Below, piece by piece: positions 56,508 through 64,000 of a DNA stretch of 64,000 nucleotides. A program made the translations under genes and the position numbers. The DNA lies in the NCBI RefSeq assembly GCF_000467125.1, contig NZ_BATJ01000006.1, positions 186,001-250,000 on the forward strand, in the 5' to 3' direction. Under the pieces are notes generated by a model. That model made no database searches and was not told the DNA's origin. It worked only from the letters and a program-made list of their open reading frames with translations. Origin of the DNA: Vibrio proteolyticus NBRC 13287. GTDB lineage: Bacteria; Pseudomonadota; Gammaproteobacteria; Enterobacterales; Vibrionaceae. The first letter of the stretch is position 1, and each line of letters begins with the position of its first letter.

Positions 56508-58559
56508 ATGGCTAGGATCATGGATGTAATCAGGAAAATCTATCAATATGCAGAACCAAATCTGTCCTTGGTTGGGTGGATGGGCTTTATTGGTTTTCCC
56601 ATTTACTACTATGTGTGGGGTTATGTGTTTCCGGAAGCATACGAGAGTGCAGGGCTCAGAGGCTTCTGTGCTCTTTTGTTACTTGGATTAGCCTTGCGAG
56701 AGCATCTGCCTGGTTATCTAAAAAAGTACCTACCGTATTATTACGTCGCGGTGATCACGATATGCTTACCATTTTTCTTTTCATTCATGATGTTTATGAA
56801 CGATTGGTCAACGGTCTGGGTGATGTCGTTCATGGCTTCGATTTTTCTGCATATCCTTTTAGTGCATGAAACTAAAGTGATGTTAATGCAGGCCATTCTG
56901 TCTGTTTTCGTGGCATTTTTGCTGTCTTATTTCATCAATGACGGACGCGTTGACACGATCGTTGTATGGCCATATGTGCCTATTTTCTTGTTCACCTACA
57001 TATTCGGTAATTTATTTTATTTCCGAAATCAGGTTGAACATGAAACGAAAGTCTCAATCGCGAAATCTTTTGGCGCTGGAATTGCGCATGAAATGAGGAA
57101 CCCTCTTAGCGCACTGAGGACTTCAGTTGATGTACTTGAAACGCTCATACCTAACCGGAAAGCGGACCCTAAGACCATATATGAACTCAGCGAGGCAGAG
57201 GTTGAACGAGTACATGAAGTGCTCAGAAGCGCGGATGAAGTAATTAAGAATGGTAACGAAACTATTGACTTATTGCTGACCTCGATCGACCAGAACCGGG
57301 TGTCGCGTTCAACATTTATCAAACACTCGATAGAAAAAGTGGTTCGTGAATCACTAGACAGTTTTACCTACTCAAACTCTAACGTTTCACACAACGTCAA
57401 GCTGGTTGTGGAACAGGACTTCGATTACTTTGGTAGTGATACGCTAATGAAGTATGCCCTGTACAATCTGTTAAAAAATGCGTTTTTCTACCAAAAAGAT
57501 AGTGATTTTGAAGTCATTATTACTATCACATCTGCAAACGGAGTTAACCAGCTTCGTTTCTACGATAACGGCTCAGGAATCGAACCAGACAAGCTGGATC
57601 ATATCTTCAAGGATTTCTATACATCGGGGAAAAATGGCAGTTTCGGTTTAGGTTTACCGTTTTGTAAGCGAGTGATGAGTGCGTTTGGAGGTTCAATCCA
57701 TTGTGTATCTTCGTTCGGTAAGTGGACGGAGTTTTGTCTGCTGTTTCCGCCGTATCAATCAGAAACCATCGATAATATTAAACACGAAATTATGCGTTCA
57801 AAATCTTTGCTTTATGTTGGCGATCATTCTTTGGTAAGCCGTAAACTGAATGAACTCTCGTTCTATTCTGGTTTTACGCTAACAAGCCTTTCCATCCAGG
57901 ATGCTATTGAGCTTGAAGAATACGAATTTGAGTTCGACTTGATAATCGTCGATTTGGATTGTTGCCGGGAGCTTGAATACCGTCAACTGGAATCAAAACT
58001 GACGTTTACGGAAGCGAAGATCGCGTTTCTTTTTGAAAACCATAAGAAATATCATGATCAATTCAGCCGCTATCTGACATTTTATCCTGTTGAGCGCAGT
58101 GCCCTGCTTGAGGACTCTGCTGGCGTAATTGAAAAGCTAGTGTTTGAGTCACCGGAGCCCGACAGAAATGTTCTCCCTCGTAAAACTAATCAGTTCGGCA
58201 AACGTGTACTGATTGCTGATGACAATGATTCAGTTCGCTCGTTTACCGCGATTCTTCTTAACAAGCAAGGTTATCAGGTCACCGAAGCGACGAATGGTGA
58301 GGAAGTGATTCAGGCTCTAAACTCGACTCCAATTGATCTGATCCTTATGGATTTAGAAATGCCCATTATGAACGGATTTGATACAACCAGTCGTATTCGG
58401 TGTTCTTCGCAAACGTATTCTAATGTACCGATAGTGGGGCATACAGGAGATAACCGAGAAGATACATTATTCCGTATTCGTGAGTCTGGCATGAATGATT
58501 ATTTGATTAAGCCAACAGATAAAAATAGATTGTTAGATAAGTTGGAATACTATCTTTAA
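56508..58559 (+). CDS. cqsS: CqsS, CAI-1 quorum-sensing hybrid histidine kinase
   Basis: 683 residues, close to V. cholerae CqsS (686), starting with the similar MDVIRKIYQYAEPNLSLVGWMGF. Six N-terminal helices (to ~175) form the CAI-1 sensor. The phospho-accepting His is His194 in GAGIAHEMRNPLSAL. The ATPase domain ends GSFGLGLPFCKRVMSAFGG. The receiver domain has Asp615 in LILMDLEMP. No HPt domain is present, so the phosphate goes to LuxU. It stands convergent with cqsA. Confidence 0.96.
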   Translation: MARIMDVIRKIYQYAEPNLSLVGWMGFIGFPIYYYVWGYVFPEAYESAGLRGFCALLLLGLALREHLPGYLKKYLPYYYVAVITICLPFFFSFMMFMNDWSTVWVMSFMASIFLHILLVHETKVMLMQAILSVFVAFLLSYFINDGRVDTIVVWPYVPIFLFTYIFGNLFYFRNQVEHETKVSIAKSFGAGIAHEMRNPLSALRTSVDVLETLIPNRKADPKTIYELSEAEVERVHEVLRSADEVIKNGNETIDLLLTSIDQNRVSRSTFIKHSIEKVVRESLDSFTYSNSNVSHNVKLVVEQDFDYFGSDTLMKYALYNLLKNAFFYQKDSDFEVIITITSANGVNQLRFYDNGSGIEPDKLDHIFKDFYTSGKNGSFGLGLPFCKRVMSAFGGSIHCVSSFGKWTEFCLLFPPYQSETIDNIKHEIMRSKSLLYVGDHSLVSRKLNELSFYSGFTLTSLSIQDAIELEEYEFEFDLIIVDLDCCRELEYRQLESKLTFTEAKIAFLFENHKKYHDQFSRYLTFYPVERSALLEDSAGVIEKLVFESPEPDRNVLPRKTNQFGKRVLIADDNDSVRSFTAILLNKQGYQVTEATNGEEVIQALNSTPIDLILMDLEMPIMNGFDTTSRIRCSSQTYSNVPIVGHTGDNREDTLFRIRESGMNDYLIKPTDKNRLLDKLEYYL

Positions 58560-58564
58560 TATTT

Positions 58565-58594
58565 AATTTAGCGCCACTAAAGTGGCGCTAAATT
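58565..58594. terminator. Bidirectional terminator between cqsS and cqsA
   Basis: Perfect 14-bp stem AATTTAGCGCCACT with 58581-58594 and a 2-nt loop, AT-rich on both arms. Confidence 0.75.
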
Positions 58595-58599
58595 ATAGT

Positions 58600-59781
58600 T
58601 TAAATGAAATATAGTTCAGGATTGTTAAATGCGGATTCGCAAATGTTTAATATTTCATTGACTTGGTCTCTGGATATTCCACTATTCAATGATAATCTTA
58701 CGATGTTTTTATTATCTGGAGTTGCGGGAGTACAGAATACTGAACCATATACTCCGTGTTCCTCTAAATAATCTCTGACTTTACGAGTGTTTGTTTTCTC
58801 CCCAGTTTCTAAAGCAATAATCTGCGACTCACTGCGAATATCAAAGCCAATCTGTTTTAAGCCAGACACCAAATAATCGGCGCATTCAAATAAGTGCTTT
58901 CTGGCGTTATCACTTTCTTTGATCACGGAAAGTGTGGCATCGATTCTGTCGAGCTCGCAAGCCATCATTGCAGAGCTGAAGATGGACGGAAATGATACGT
59001 ATGGCATTACTTCCCCTGTCGCATTGTTGCTCCATACTGCGCCTGCTCGATAAGCAAAAGTTTTAGCCAGACTGGCTGTCATAAAATCGACTTTATGACT
59101 GATTCCCAATGACTCTAATAAGCCAGCACCGTGTGTACCGTGGGTACCTAAAGAATGCGACTCATCAACGACAATCGCGCAGCCAAGCTCTTTGGCTGCA
59201 TCAACTATTTCAATGAGGGGAGCAACAGTACCAAGCGTACTATAGATAGAGTCAATTAACACCACGCCAGGGCCGTTGCGTTTTACCAGTCGCTTTAAAT
59301 GGCGAACATTGTTGTGCATAAATGGATGGATGTTGGCACCAGCTATTCTGGCCCCTTCCCACATAGACATATGGGCGAAGAAGTCGATGTATACATTCGT
59401 ATCTGAATCACAGATGGTCTGGAGAAGACCTAAGTTTGCAATCCAACCTGAAGGAGCGACCACGCAACTTTTGAAGCCTGTAAACTCTGCCAGTTTATGC
59501 TCAATCGTTTTATCCAGTCCATCGTCATGAAGGAAAACGTTAGACATAAAAGCGGTATCTTTTCGCGAAATAAGAGAGCTGACATGAGCATCTATAATTT
59601 TTGGATGAGTAGACAAAGCAAGGTAATCGTTACTTTGCAGTACAATATCTTGTGAACTGGGCTTTTTACCTAAAACAAGATTTCGTCCATTGTCTTCTTT
59701 TTCTATCAGATCTTTTACGAAGTGGTTAATTCGGCGTTCAACAAAATCTGGTAGTGTCGGATAACGATTTTGCATGTTCAT
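58600..59781 (-). CDS. cqsA: CqsA, CAI-1 autoinducer synthase
   Basis: 393 residues (V. cholerae CqsA is 389). A PLP enzyme of the alpha-oxoamine synthase family that joins an acyl-CoA to (S)-adenosylmethionine-derived or aminobutyrate substrate to make the CAI-1 precursor. Recognised by VVDESHSLGTHGTHGAGLLESLG, the Schiff-base Lys240 in TASLAKTFAYRAGAVW, and the C-terminal VRDYLEEHGVYGSVFC. Its product is sensed by the adjacent CqsS. Confidence 0.96.
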   Translation of the reverse strand: MNMQNRYPTLPDFVERRINHFVKDLIEKEDNGRNLVLGKKPSSQDIVLQSNDYLALSTHPKIIDAHVSSLISRKDTAFMSNVFLHDDGLDKTIEHKLAEFTGFKSCVVAPSGWIANLGLLQTICDSDTNVYIDFFAHMSMWEGARIAGANIHPFMHNNVRHLKRLVKRNGPGVVLIDSIYSTLGTVAPLIEIVDAAKELGCAIVVDESHSLGTHGTHGAGLLESLGISHKVDFMTASLAKTFAYRAGAVWSNNATGEVMPYVSFPSIFSSAMMACELDRIDATLSVIKESDNARKHLFECADYLVSGLKQIGFDIRSESQIIALETGEKTNTRKVRDYLEEHGVYGSVFCTPATPDNKNIVRLSLNSGISRDQVNEILNICESAFNNPELYFI

Positions 59782-60014
59782 AATTTTATATCCTTGGTTG
59801 AATTATTAAAAGCTAGCTGACCTGGATATATATGAACTGCGTTAAATATTAAGTCGAATGGGAATGATTATTTTCTTGCGCAGAGTTGCAAACAAAAATA
59901 TACTAAATGTTAAATCTCTTATAAATAATTACCTTTTGGAAGTGTAATTTTTTAAATATTTATTAAAATCAACTTATTTATCAATAAAATAACTAATAAT
60001 TTTAATAATTACGA

Positions 60015-60968
60015 TTAGGGTTTAGCAAACAATTCCGGCCAGTACATTCTGATATAGCCGACAGATACCCAGACAACAAGCAGAGTGGCGATCGTTAACT
60101 CAAACATGCCGAAGTGATGCATCCAATGCCATTGTGGGTGGTATTCTTGAAAGAACGTAGTGAGGCGGAACATTGCCACGGCGCTGATCACGGACGGAAA
60201 GGTGACGGCAGCAATGGAGGGTTGAAACTTGAGCTTAAGCAACCTGAAGTAGCATAGGTAGATTAACAACGTCATGGTAATCGCTATCCCAGCCAAAGCG
60301 CCCGTTAGAATCGGGTCCGGTTCAGGAAAGTTTACCAAGTAAGTCGCTAAAGTCAGGTTAATGGGGGCCGCCATGATCGCTAAGGTAGGGCGGGCGCGTC
60401 TGGGAAGCATGCCGAGAAATACCAGGCGATACAGAACCACTGGCAACATAAAGAAGTAAATAGTGATACAGGTTTGAACGAGCGTTTCGGAGAATACCGT
60501 GTGCTCGAACTGGTTACCAGCCAGCGAGCTGCTGATCAGGCCGACTGGATATAGAAACCAACTGGGGACGATATTCGCCATTTTGAAGTTGAGTAACTGA
60601 AAACTGAAAAACAGCAGCATCATGGTGAAATGCAGAAGAAGCGCGGCAAACCAGATCGGGTAAGCAATCGCCGGTGAAATCACCGCCAGATAATCACACA
60701 AAATCAGGATAGCCATACTCATTGGCGCCATTAAGCTTCCGCTCAGTGGATGACGAATATCTGCGAGAAAAGTCTGATAACTGGTAAAGTATTTGAGTAA
60801 GACTGGGATCAGGAGCAGGGCACCAAGCGCAGCAAGATAAGGGCGTATCAGTGTACCCACTTCAGGTACATAGAGTGACCAGGCCTGACCAAGACCTATC
60901 ATACCCAGTGCAAGGGCTGCCTGAGAAGGGGGAACATTTTGTACACGGATCAGTCTGCGCCAGTTCAA
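60015..60968 (-). CDS. TDT-family transporter (TehA/SLAC1-like)
   Basis: 317 residues, about ten helices, with the family feature of alternating helical hairpins (LALGMIGLGQAWSLYVP, RHPLSGSLMAPMSMAIL, NIVPSWFLYPVGLI). The start is TTG with GGAG just upstream. The family includes tellurite-resistance/dicarboxylate carriers and anion channels; the substrate is unknown. It lies between cqsA and clcA on the same strand. Confidence 0.82.
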   Translation of the reverse strand: MNWRRLIRVQNVPPSQAALALGMIGLGQAWSLYVPEVGTLIRPYLAALGALLLIPVLLKYFTSYQTFLADIRHPLSGSLMAPMSMAILILCDYLAVISPAIAYPIWFAALLLHFTMMLLFFSFQLLNFKMANIVPSWFLYPVGLISSSLAGNQFEHTVFSETLVQTCITIYFFMLPVVLYRLVFLGMLPRRARPTLAIMAAPINLTLATYLVNFPEPDPILTGALAGIAITMTLLIYLCYFRLLKLKFQPSIAAVTFPSVISAVAMFRLTTFFQEYHPQWHWMHHFGMFELTIATLLVVWVSVGYIRMYWPELFAKP

Positions 60969-61066
60969 TTACAACTCCATTAAGAACTTATACTTCGAAA
61001 AGCACTGCCCAATTCCTTTCAGACAGTGTGGCGCGAATAATACCAAGTGAATGATATAACTGGCAA

Positions 61067-62470
61067 TCACCCTTGAGCTTCGGTTGGGACATCCTCCTGT
61101 CGCAACTTCTCATTTTTCAGAGTTCGGTGAAGTAACTGGCTATAAATCGGCTGTCCGCCCAGCATCTGGGCAAAAATGACGGCGCCGAGACTGGTAATGA
61201 TGAGCGGTAGAATCAGGTAATAGTTGTTGGTCATTTCAATAACCAGCAAAATTCCAGTGATGGGCGCACGCACGGTCGCTGCAAACAGGGCACCCATGCC
61301 CGCAATGGCAAACATCCCTGGCTGAATGTTCAGCTCAGGTAACAGTGTACTGGCGATAAGGCCGAATGCGTAGCCAAACAAAGTGCCAAGTGCCAGCATT
61401 GGGGCAAATACACCGCCGGGTGCGCCTGAGCTAAAACAAATCATAGTGGTAATGATTCGGCCTAAAAACAACAGCAACAGCAATCCAGCGCCATATCCTC
61501 CATTGGTGATATTTGGGATGAGGTCGATACCGCCTCCAGTGAGCTCGGGCATGTAGAGCAACATCAGCCCGAAACAACCACCAATTAGTGAACCTGTCAG
61601 CAGGTAGCGTTTGCGGTCATTCTTGTGGACACGGATAAACATATCCTGAGAGAAGGTCACCAAGCGGTTAAAGATGACACCAAATACACCAAAGAGGGCG
61701 CCCAGCAACAGAAACAACCATAGTGCGGGCAGTTCTGGCGCATGATACTGAGGCATCGTGATCACGGCATCCTGGCCATTGATGTAGCGAAAAACAATAT
61801 TGGCTGCAACCGCGGAAATGATTACCGCGCGGATAGAGATCAATGAGTAGCGGAATTGCGGACGCATCTCTTCAACTACGAACATGATGCCGGCCAGTGG
61901 CGCGTTAAATGCGGCCGCCAGGCCTCCTGCGGCCCCGGATGCCAGTAACGAATGTCGTGTGTCGTCGTTTTTAATCCGGAAAAGGTCGGTGACCATACGA
62001 CCGATGGCACCGCCCATCTGTACTGTCGGACCTTCTCTTCCCAGCACCATCCCTGAGCCTAACGCGCCCATGCCGCCAAAAAACTTCACCGGTAAAACGC
62101 GCCACCAACGTACCGGGCGCATGCCATCCATTGCCCCTTCTATTTCAGGAATACCGGAACCTGCGGCTTCTGGAGCAAAACGGTGGACCAGATAGTAACC
62201 AATAAATGCCAGAGTGGCGGAAATTAAAAATGCCGCAAGCCATAGAGGAAGGACGCTGCCAATTTCACTCTTCAACCATTGAGTGCGGGTTTCTGAGACA
62301 AAGTGAACCGCGATTTCGAAGTAAGTGCCGACCACACCGGCCAAAATACCGACCAGTAATGCCATGAGAAGAACGGAAACTGGCGTTTTATCTTTTGAGA
62401 GAAATTGATTGATGGCATCTTTAGGAACATGCGCTAACAGGGAATGTTTTAACTTCTCTCTTTTGGTCAT
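61067..62470 (-). CDS. clcA: ClC-type H+/Cl- exchange transporter
   Basis: 467 residues, close to E. coli ClcA (473). All selectivity motifs are present: GSGIPEIEG, GREGPTVQMGGAIG with the gating glutamate, VVEEMRPQF with the internal proton glutamate, and GAPGGVFAPMLALG. Both proton-pathway glutamates imply an exchanger rather than a channel. It supports extreme acid resistance by removing charge build-up. Confidence 0.94.
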   Translation of the reverse strand: MTKREKLKHSLLAHVPKDAINQFLSKDKTPVSVLLMALLVGILAGVVGTYFEIAVHFVSETRTQWLKSEIGSVLPLWLAAFLISATLAFIGYYLVHRFAPEAAGSGIPEIEGAMDGMRPVRWWRVLPVKFFGGMGALGSGMVLGREGPTVQMGGAIGRMVTDLFRIKNDDTRHSLLASGAAGGLAAAFNAPLAGIMFVVEEMRPQFRYSLISIRAVIISAVAANIVFRYINGQDAVITMPQYHAPELPALWLFLLLGALFGVFGVIFNRLVTFSQDMFIRVHKNDRKRYLLTGSLIGGCFGLMLLYMPELTGGGIDLIPNITNGGYGAGLLLLLFLGRIITTMICFSSGAPGGVFAPMLALGTLFGYAFGLIASTLLPELNIQPGMFAIAGMGALFAATVRAPITGILLVIEMTNNYYLILPLIITSLGAVIFAQMLGGQPIYSQLLHRTLKNEKLRQEDVPTEAQG

Positions 62471-62762
62471 AAAAGGAAAAACCTCGAAATGGGATGGGGC
62501 AGAAACGACGTGCTTGAAATTATACGCCTGTCATCAGGTAACTATAGTTGTAAAGATGGAATATTGATTTGCATATATGGTGAACAAGTATTCTTCAAAT
62601 GGATATTTTAAGCATACAAAATGATGCATGGATCACATTCTCAGCTTGCACTTTTCTGGTTTTGAACCATAGTTAATTTGTAAGGCATCTGAACCGACTC
62701 GCAGGGAGGATACAATAGCCTTACCTAAAATTTGGATGGATTCAAAAAACTCATTTCCATAG

Positions 62763-62857
62763 CCTCGTATCTTGATTGGGTCGCACCAACAGACTTCCCA
62801 ATCCGCAAACTCACGATTGAGTCACGAGGACAAGGCGCACCATGATGTGCGCCTTTT
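62763..62857 (+). ncRNA. Candidate structured small RNA (three-way junction plus terminator)
   Basis: CCTCGT (62763) closes with ACGAGG (62824) around two inner stems: GATTGGG/CCCAATC (62774-62780 with 62797-62803) and ACTCA/TGAGT (62809-62813 with 62818-62822). A terminator hairpin AAGGCGCAC/GTGCGCCTT with TTTT follows (62832-62857). A -10-like TACAAT at 62711-62716 could start a transcript of about 135 nt. The next gene has its own promoter after the terminator. I do not recognise a known RNA family. Confidence 0.5.
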
Positions 62858-62884
62858 CGTTTGCGCTGAATTTTACTGACCCTG

Positions 62885-62893
62885 TGTTATAAT
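62885..62893 (+). promoter_or_regulatory. Extended -10 promoter of the yjiA-like gene
   Basis: TGT-TATAAT about 60 bases ahead of the ATG, downstream of the RNA terminator, so the GTPase can be transcribed independently. No good -35 at 17 bp. Confidence 0.5.
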
Positions 62894-62951
62894 GAGCTGC
62901 TTGCTGCGGCTTATTTCCGTTATACTCAGGGCGTTAGTTAAGGAGCGTAAC

Positions 62952-63938
62952 ATGACCGTAAAAGTACCCACCAATATCATCACCGGCTTTCTTGGCGTCG
63001 GTAAAACCACCGCCATACTGGAACTATTAAAGAACAAACCACAGGATCAAAATTGGGCCGTTCTGGTTAACGAATTTGGTGAGGTTGGTATTGACGGAGC
63101 GATGATGACTGATCAGGGCGCGATGATAAAAGAAGTGCCTGGTGGTTGCATGTGCTGCACGGCAGGTGTGCCGATGAGTGTCGGTATCAATGCATTGCTG
63201 CGTCAGAAACCAGACCGTCTGTTGATTGAACCAACTGGGTTGGGTCATCCGAAGCAGGTGGTTGCGACGCTTACTTCTGCGCAGTACGAAAATTATGTTG
63301 ATCTGAAAGCAACCATTGCGCTGGTTGATCCGCGTAATCTCAGTGATGAAAAGTATACCTCAAACCAGAACTTCAACGATCAGCTGGATAGTGCCGATAT
63401 CGTAATAGGGAATAAAGTGGATCAGTGTGACACCCATGATATCGATGTGTTCAATGATTGGGTGACTGATCAGGATCCGCCAAAAGTTTTTAGCCAGTTG
63501 GTTAAGCAAGGGCAACTCCCTCTCGAACTGCTGGACGTCGAACGAGTACGTGAAGGCGCTTCCGCCAAGGTAGAGGCTCATCATCACCATCATGCGCAAA
63601 TGGAGCCTCAGTTTGAACTCCCATCAGGCCAGACATTCGTTAGAAAGGAAAATAAAGGTCAGGGCTATTTTAGTTGTGGCTGGTTGTTTGGCGCTGAATA
63701 TCAGTTTGATTTTGACGAATTGTTTTCGATGTTGAGTGCACTAACGGCAGAACGTGTTAAAGCGGTGGTGAACACGGATAAGGGGTGCTACGCCTTTAAT
63801 GTTGCCAACCAGGTCGTGTCGGTGAATGCATTGTCTTTGGAAGGATTTGAATCCCGTCTTGAAGTTATTGATTCACAGCTAATGCCATGGGAACAACTGG
63901 AAAATATCTTGCTCAAACTCGCCGGAATTCAGCGTTAG
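62952..63938 (+). CDS. yjiA: CobW/COG0523-family GTPase, YjiA-like
   Basis: 328 residues from the ATG at 62952, preceded by AAGGAGCGTAAC; the open frame upstream carries the promoter. GTPase motifs are ITGFLGVGKTT (P-loop), the metal-binding CxCC (C66-M-C68-C69) in PGGCMCCTAG, IEPTGLGHP, and NKVD. A His-rich loop AHHHHHAQ lies near residue 213. The family moves or inserts transition metals such as zinc. No Zur-type box is evident. A short non-coding tail follows to the window end. Confidence 0.92.
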   Translation: MTVKVPTNIITGFLGVGKTTAILELLKNKPQDQNWAVLVNEFGEVGIDGAMMTDQGAMIKEVPGGCMCCTAGVPMSVGINALLRQKPDRLLIEPTGLGHPKQVVATLTSAQYENYVDLKATIALVDPRNLSDEKYTSNQNFNDQLDSADIVIGNKVDQCDTHDIDVFNDWVTDQDPPKVFSQLVKQGQLPLELLDVERVREGASAKVEAHHHHHAQMEPQFELPSGQTFVRKENKGQGYFSCGWLFGAEYQFDFDELFSMLSALTAERVKAVVNTDKGCYAFNVANQVVSVNALSLEGFESRLEVIDSQLMPWEQLENILLKLAGIQR

Positions 63939-64000
63939 AGCGAATGGGAATGGCTGGTGAGTCGCGTCGGGTGGCTCACTGCCTGTTACTATGACATGGT

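Noticed and set aside
62763..62829. Purine riboswitch-like three-way junction
   Set aside because: The junction lacks the conserved joining and loop sequences of purine riboswitches, despite the nearby purine theme elsewhere in the window.
1..64000. CRISPR array, transposase or rRNA genes
   Set aside because: No regularly spaced repeats, insertion-sequence transposase or ribosomal RNA sequence was seen.

Overview
The window reads as a Vibrio chromosome segment, most likely from the secondary chromosome. The strongest pointers are adjacent cqsS and cqsA genes (CAI-1 quorum sensing), a DUF2986 small protein, and a ravA-viaA pair. Genus-level assignment is inference from gene content and remembered family sequences; no database search was run. 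Gene density is high, and most genes are ordinary chromosomal functions.

1-13.6 kb holds purine catabolism. Allantoicase (cut by the window edge), ureidoglycolate lyase and a membrane cytochrome-type urate oxidase (PuuD) lie on +. xdhA-xdhB-xdhC-guaD lie on -, beside a GntR/FCD regulator. Together they would take guanine to xanthine, urate, allantoate, ureidoglycolate and glyoxylate plus urea; the steps between hydroxyisourate and allantoate are not in the window. Near-identical TTGTATACAA palindromes stand upstream of both xdhA and the gntR gene. Between the two purine arms sits a foreign-looking island (2.8-6.3 kb): an attC-like hairpin, a decayed reading frame, and a two-gene toxin/immunity-like pair whose 3' half is AT-rich.

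13.6-28.2 kb is mixed housekeeping: a methyltransferase, a small cytochrome c, threonine aldolase with a Nudix hydrolase, ravA-viaA, two identical tRNA-Cys genes around a BCCT transporter, a small outer-membrane barrel, azlCD with a LysR regulator, an EamA exporter, a truncated AraC gene and an RhlE-type helicase.

28.2-41 kb is an accessory secretion island. It contains two paralogous secreted M11-like metalloproteases on +. Each is preceded by a homologous AT-rich leader of about 350 nt that includes 27 identical bases. They are interleaved with - strand secreted cysteine-rich DUF11-like proteins and a DsbA-like lipoprotein.

41-46.8 kb is a respiratory cluster: a DUF2474-like micro-protein, a YdeP-type molybdopterin oxidoreductase, and both subunits of a bd-type (CIO-like) quinol oxidase. 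46.9-64 kb contains tRNA-Leu and a third tRNA-Cys, small conserved proteins, trxC with an unusual WCNPC active site, a FabH-like synthase, sbcD-sbcC, cqsS/cqsA, a TDT transporter, clcA, a candidate structured RNA with its own terminator, and a YjiA/CobW GTPase.
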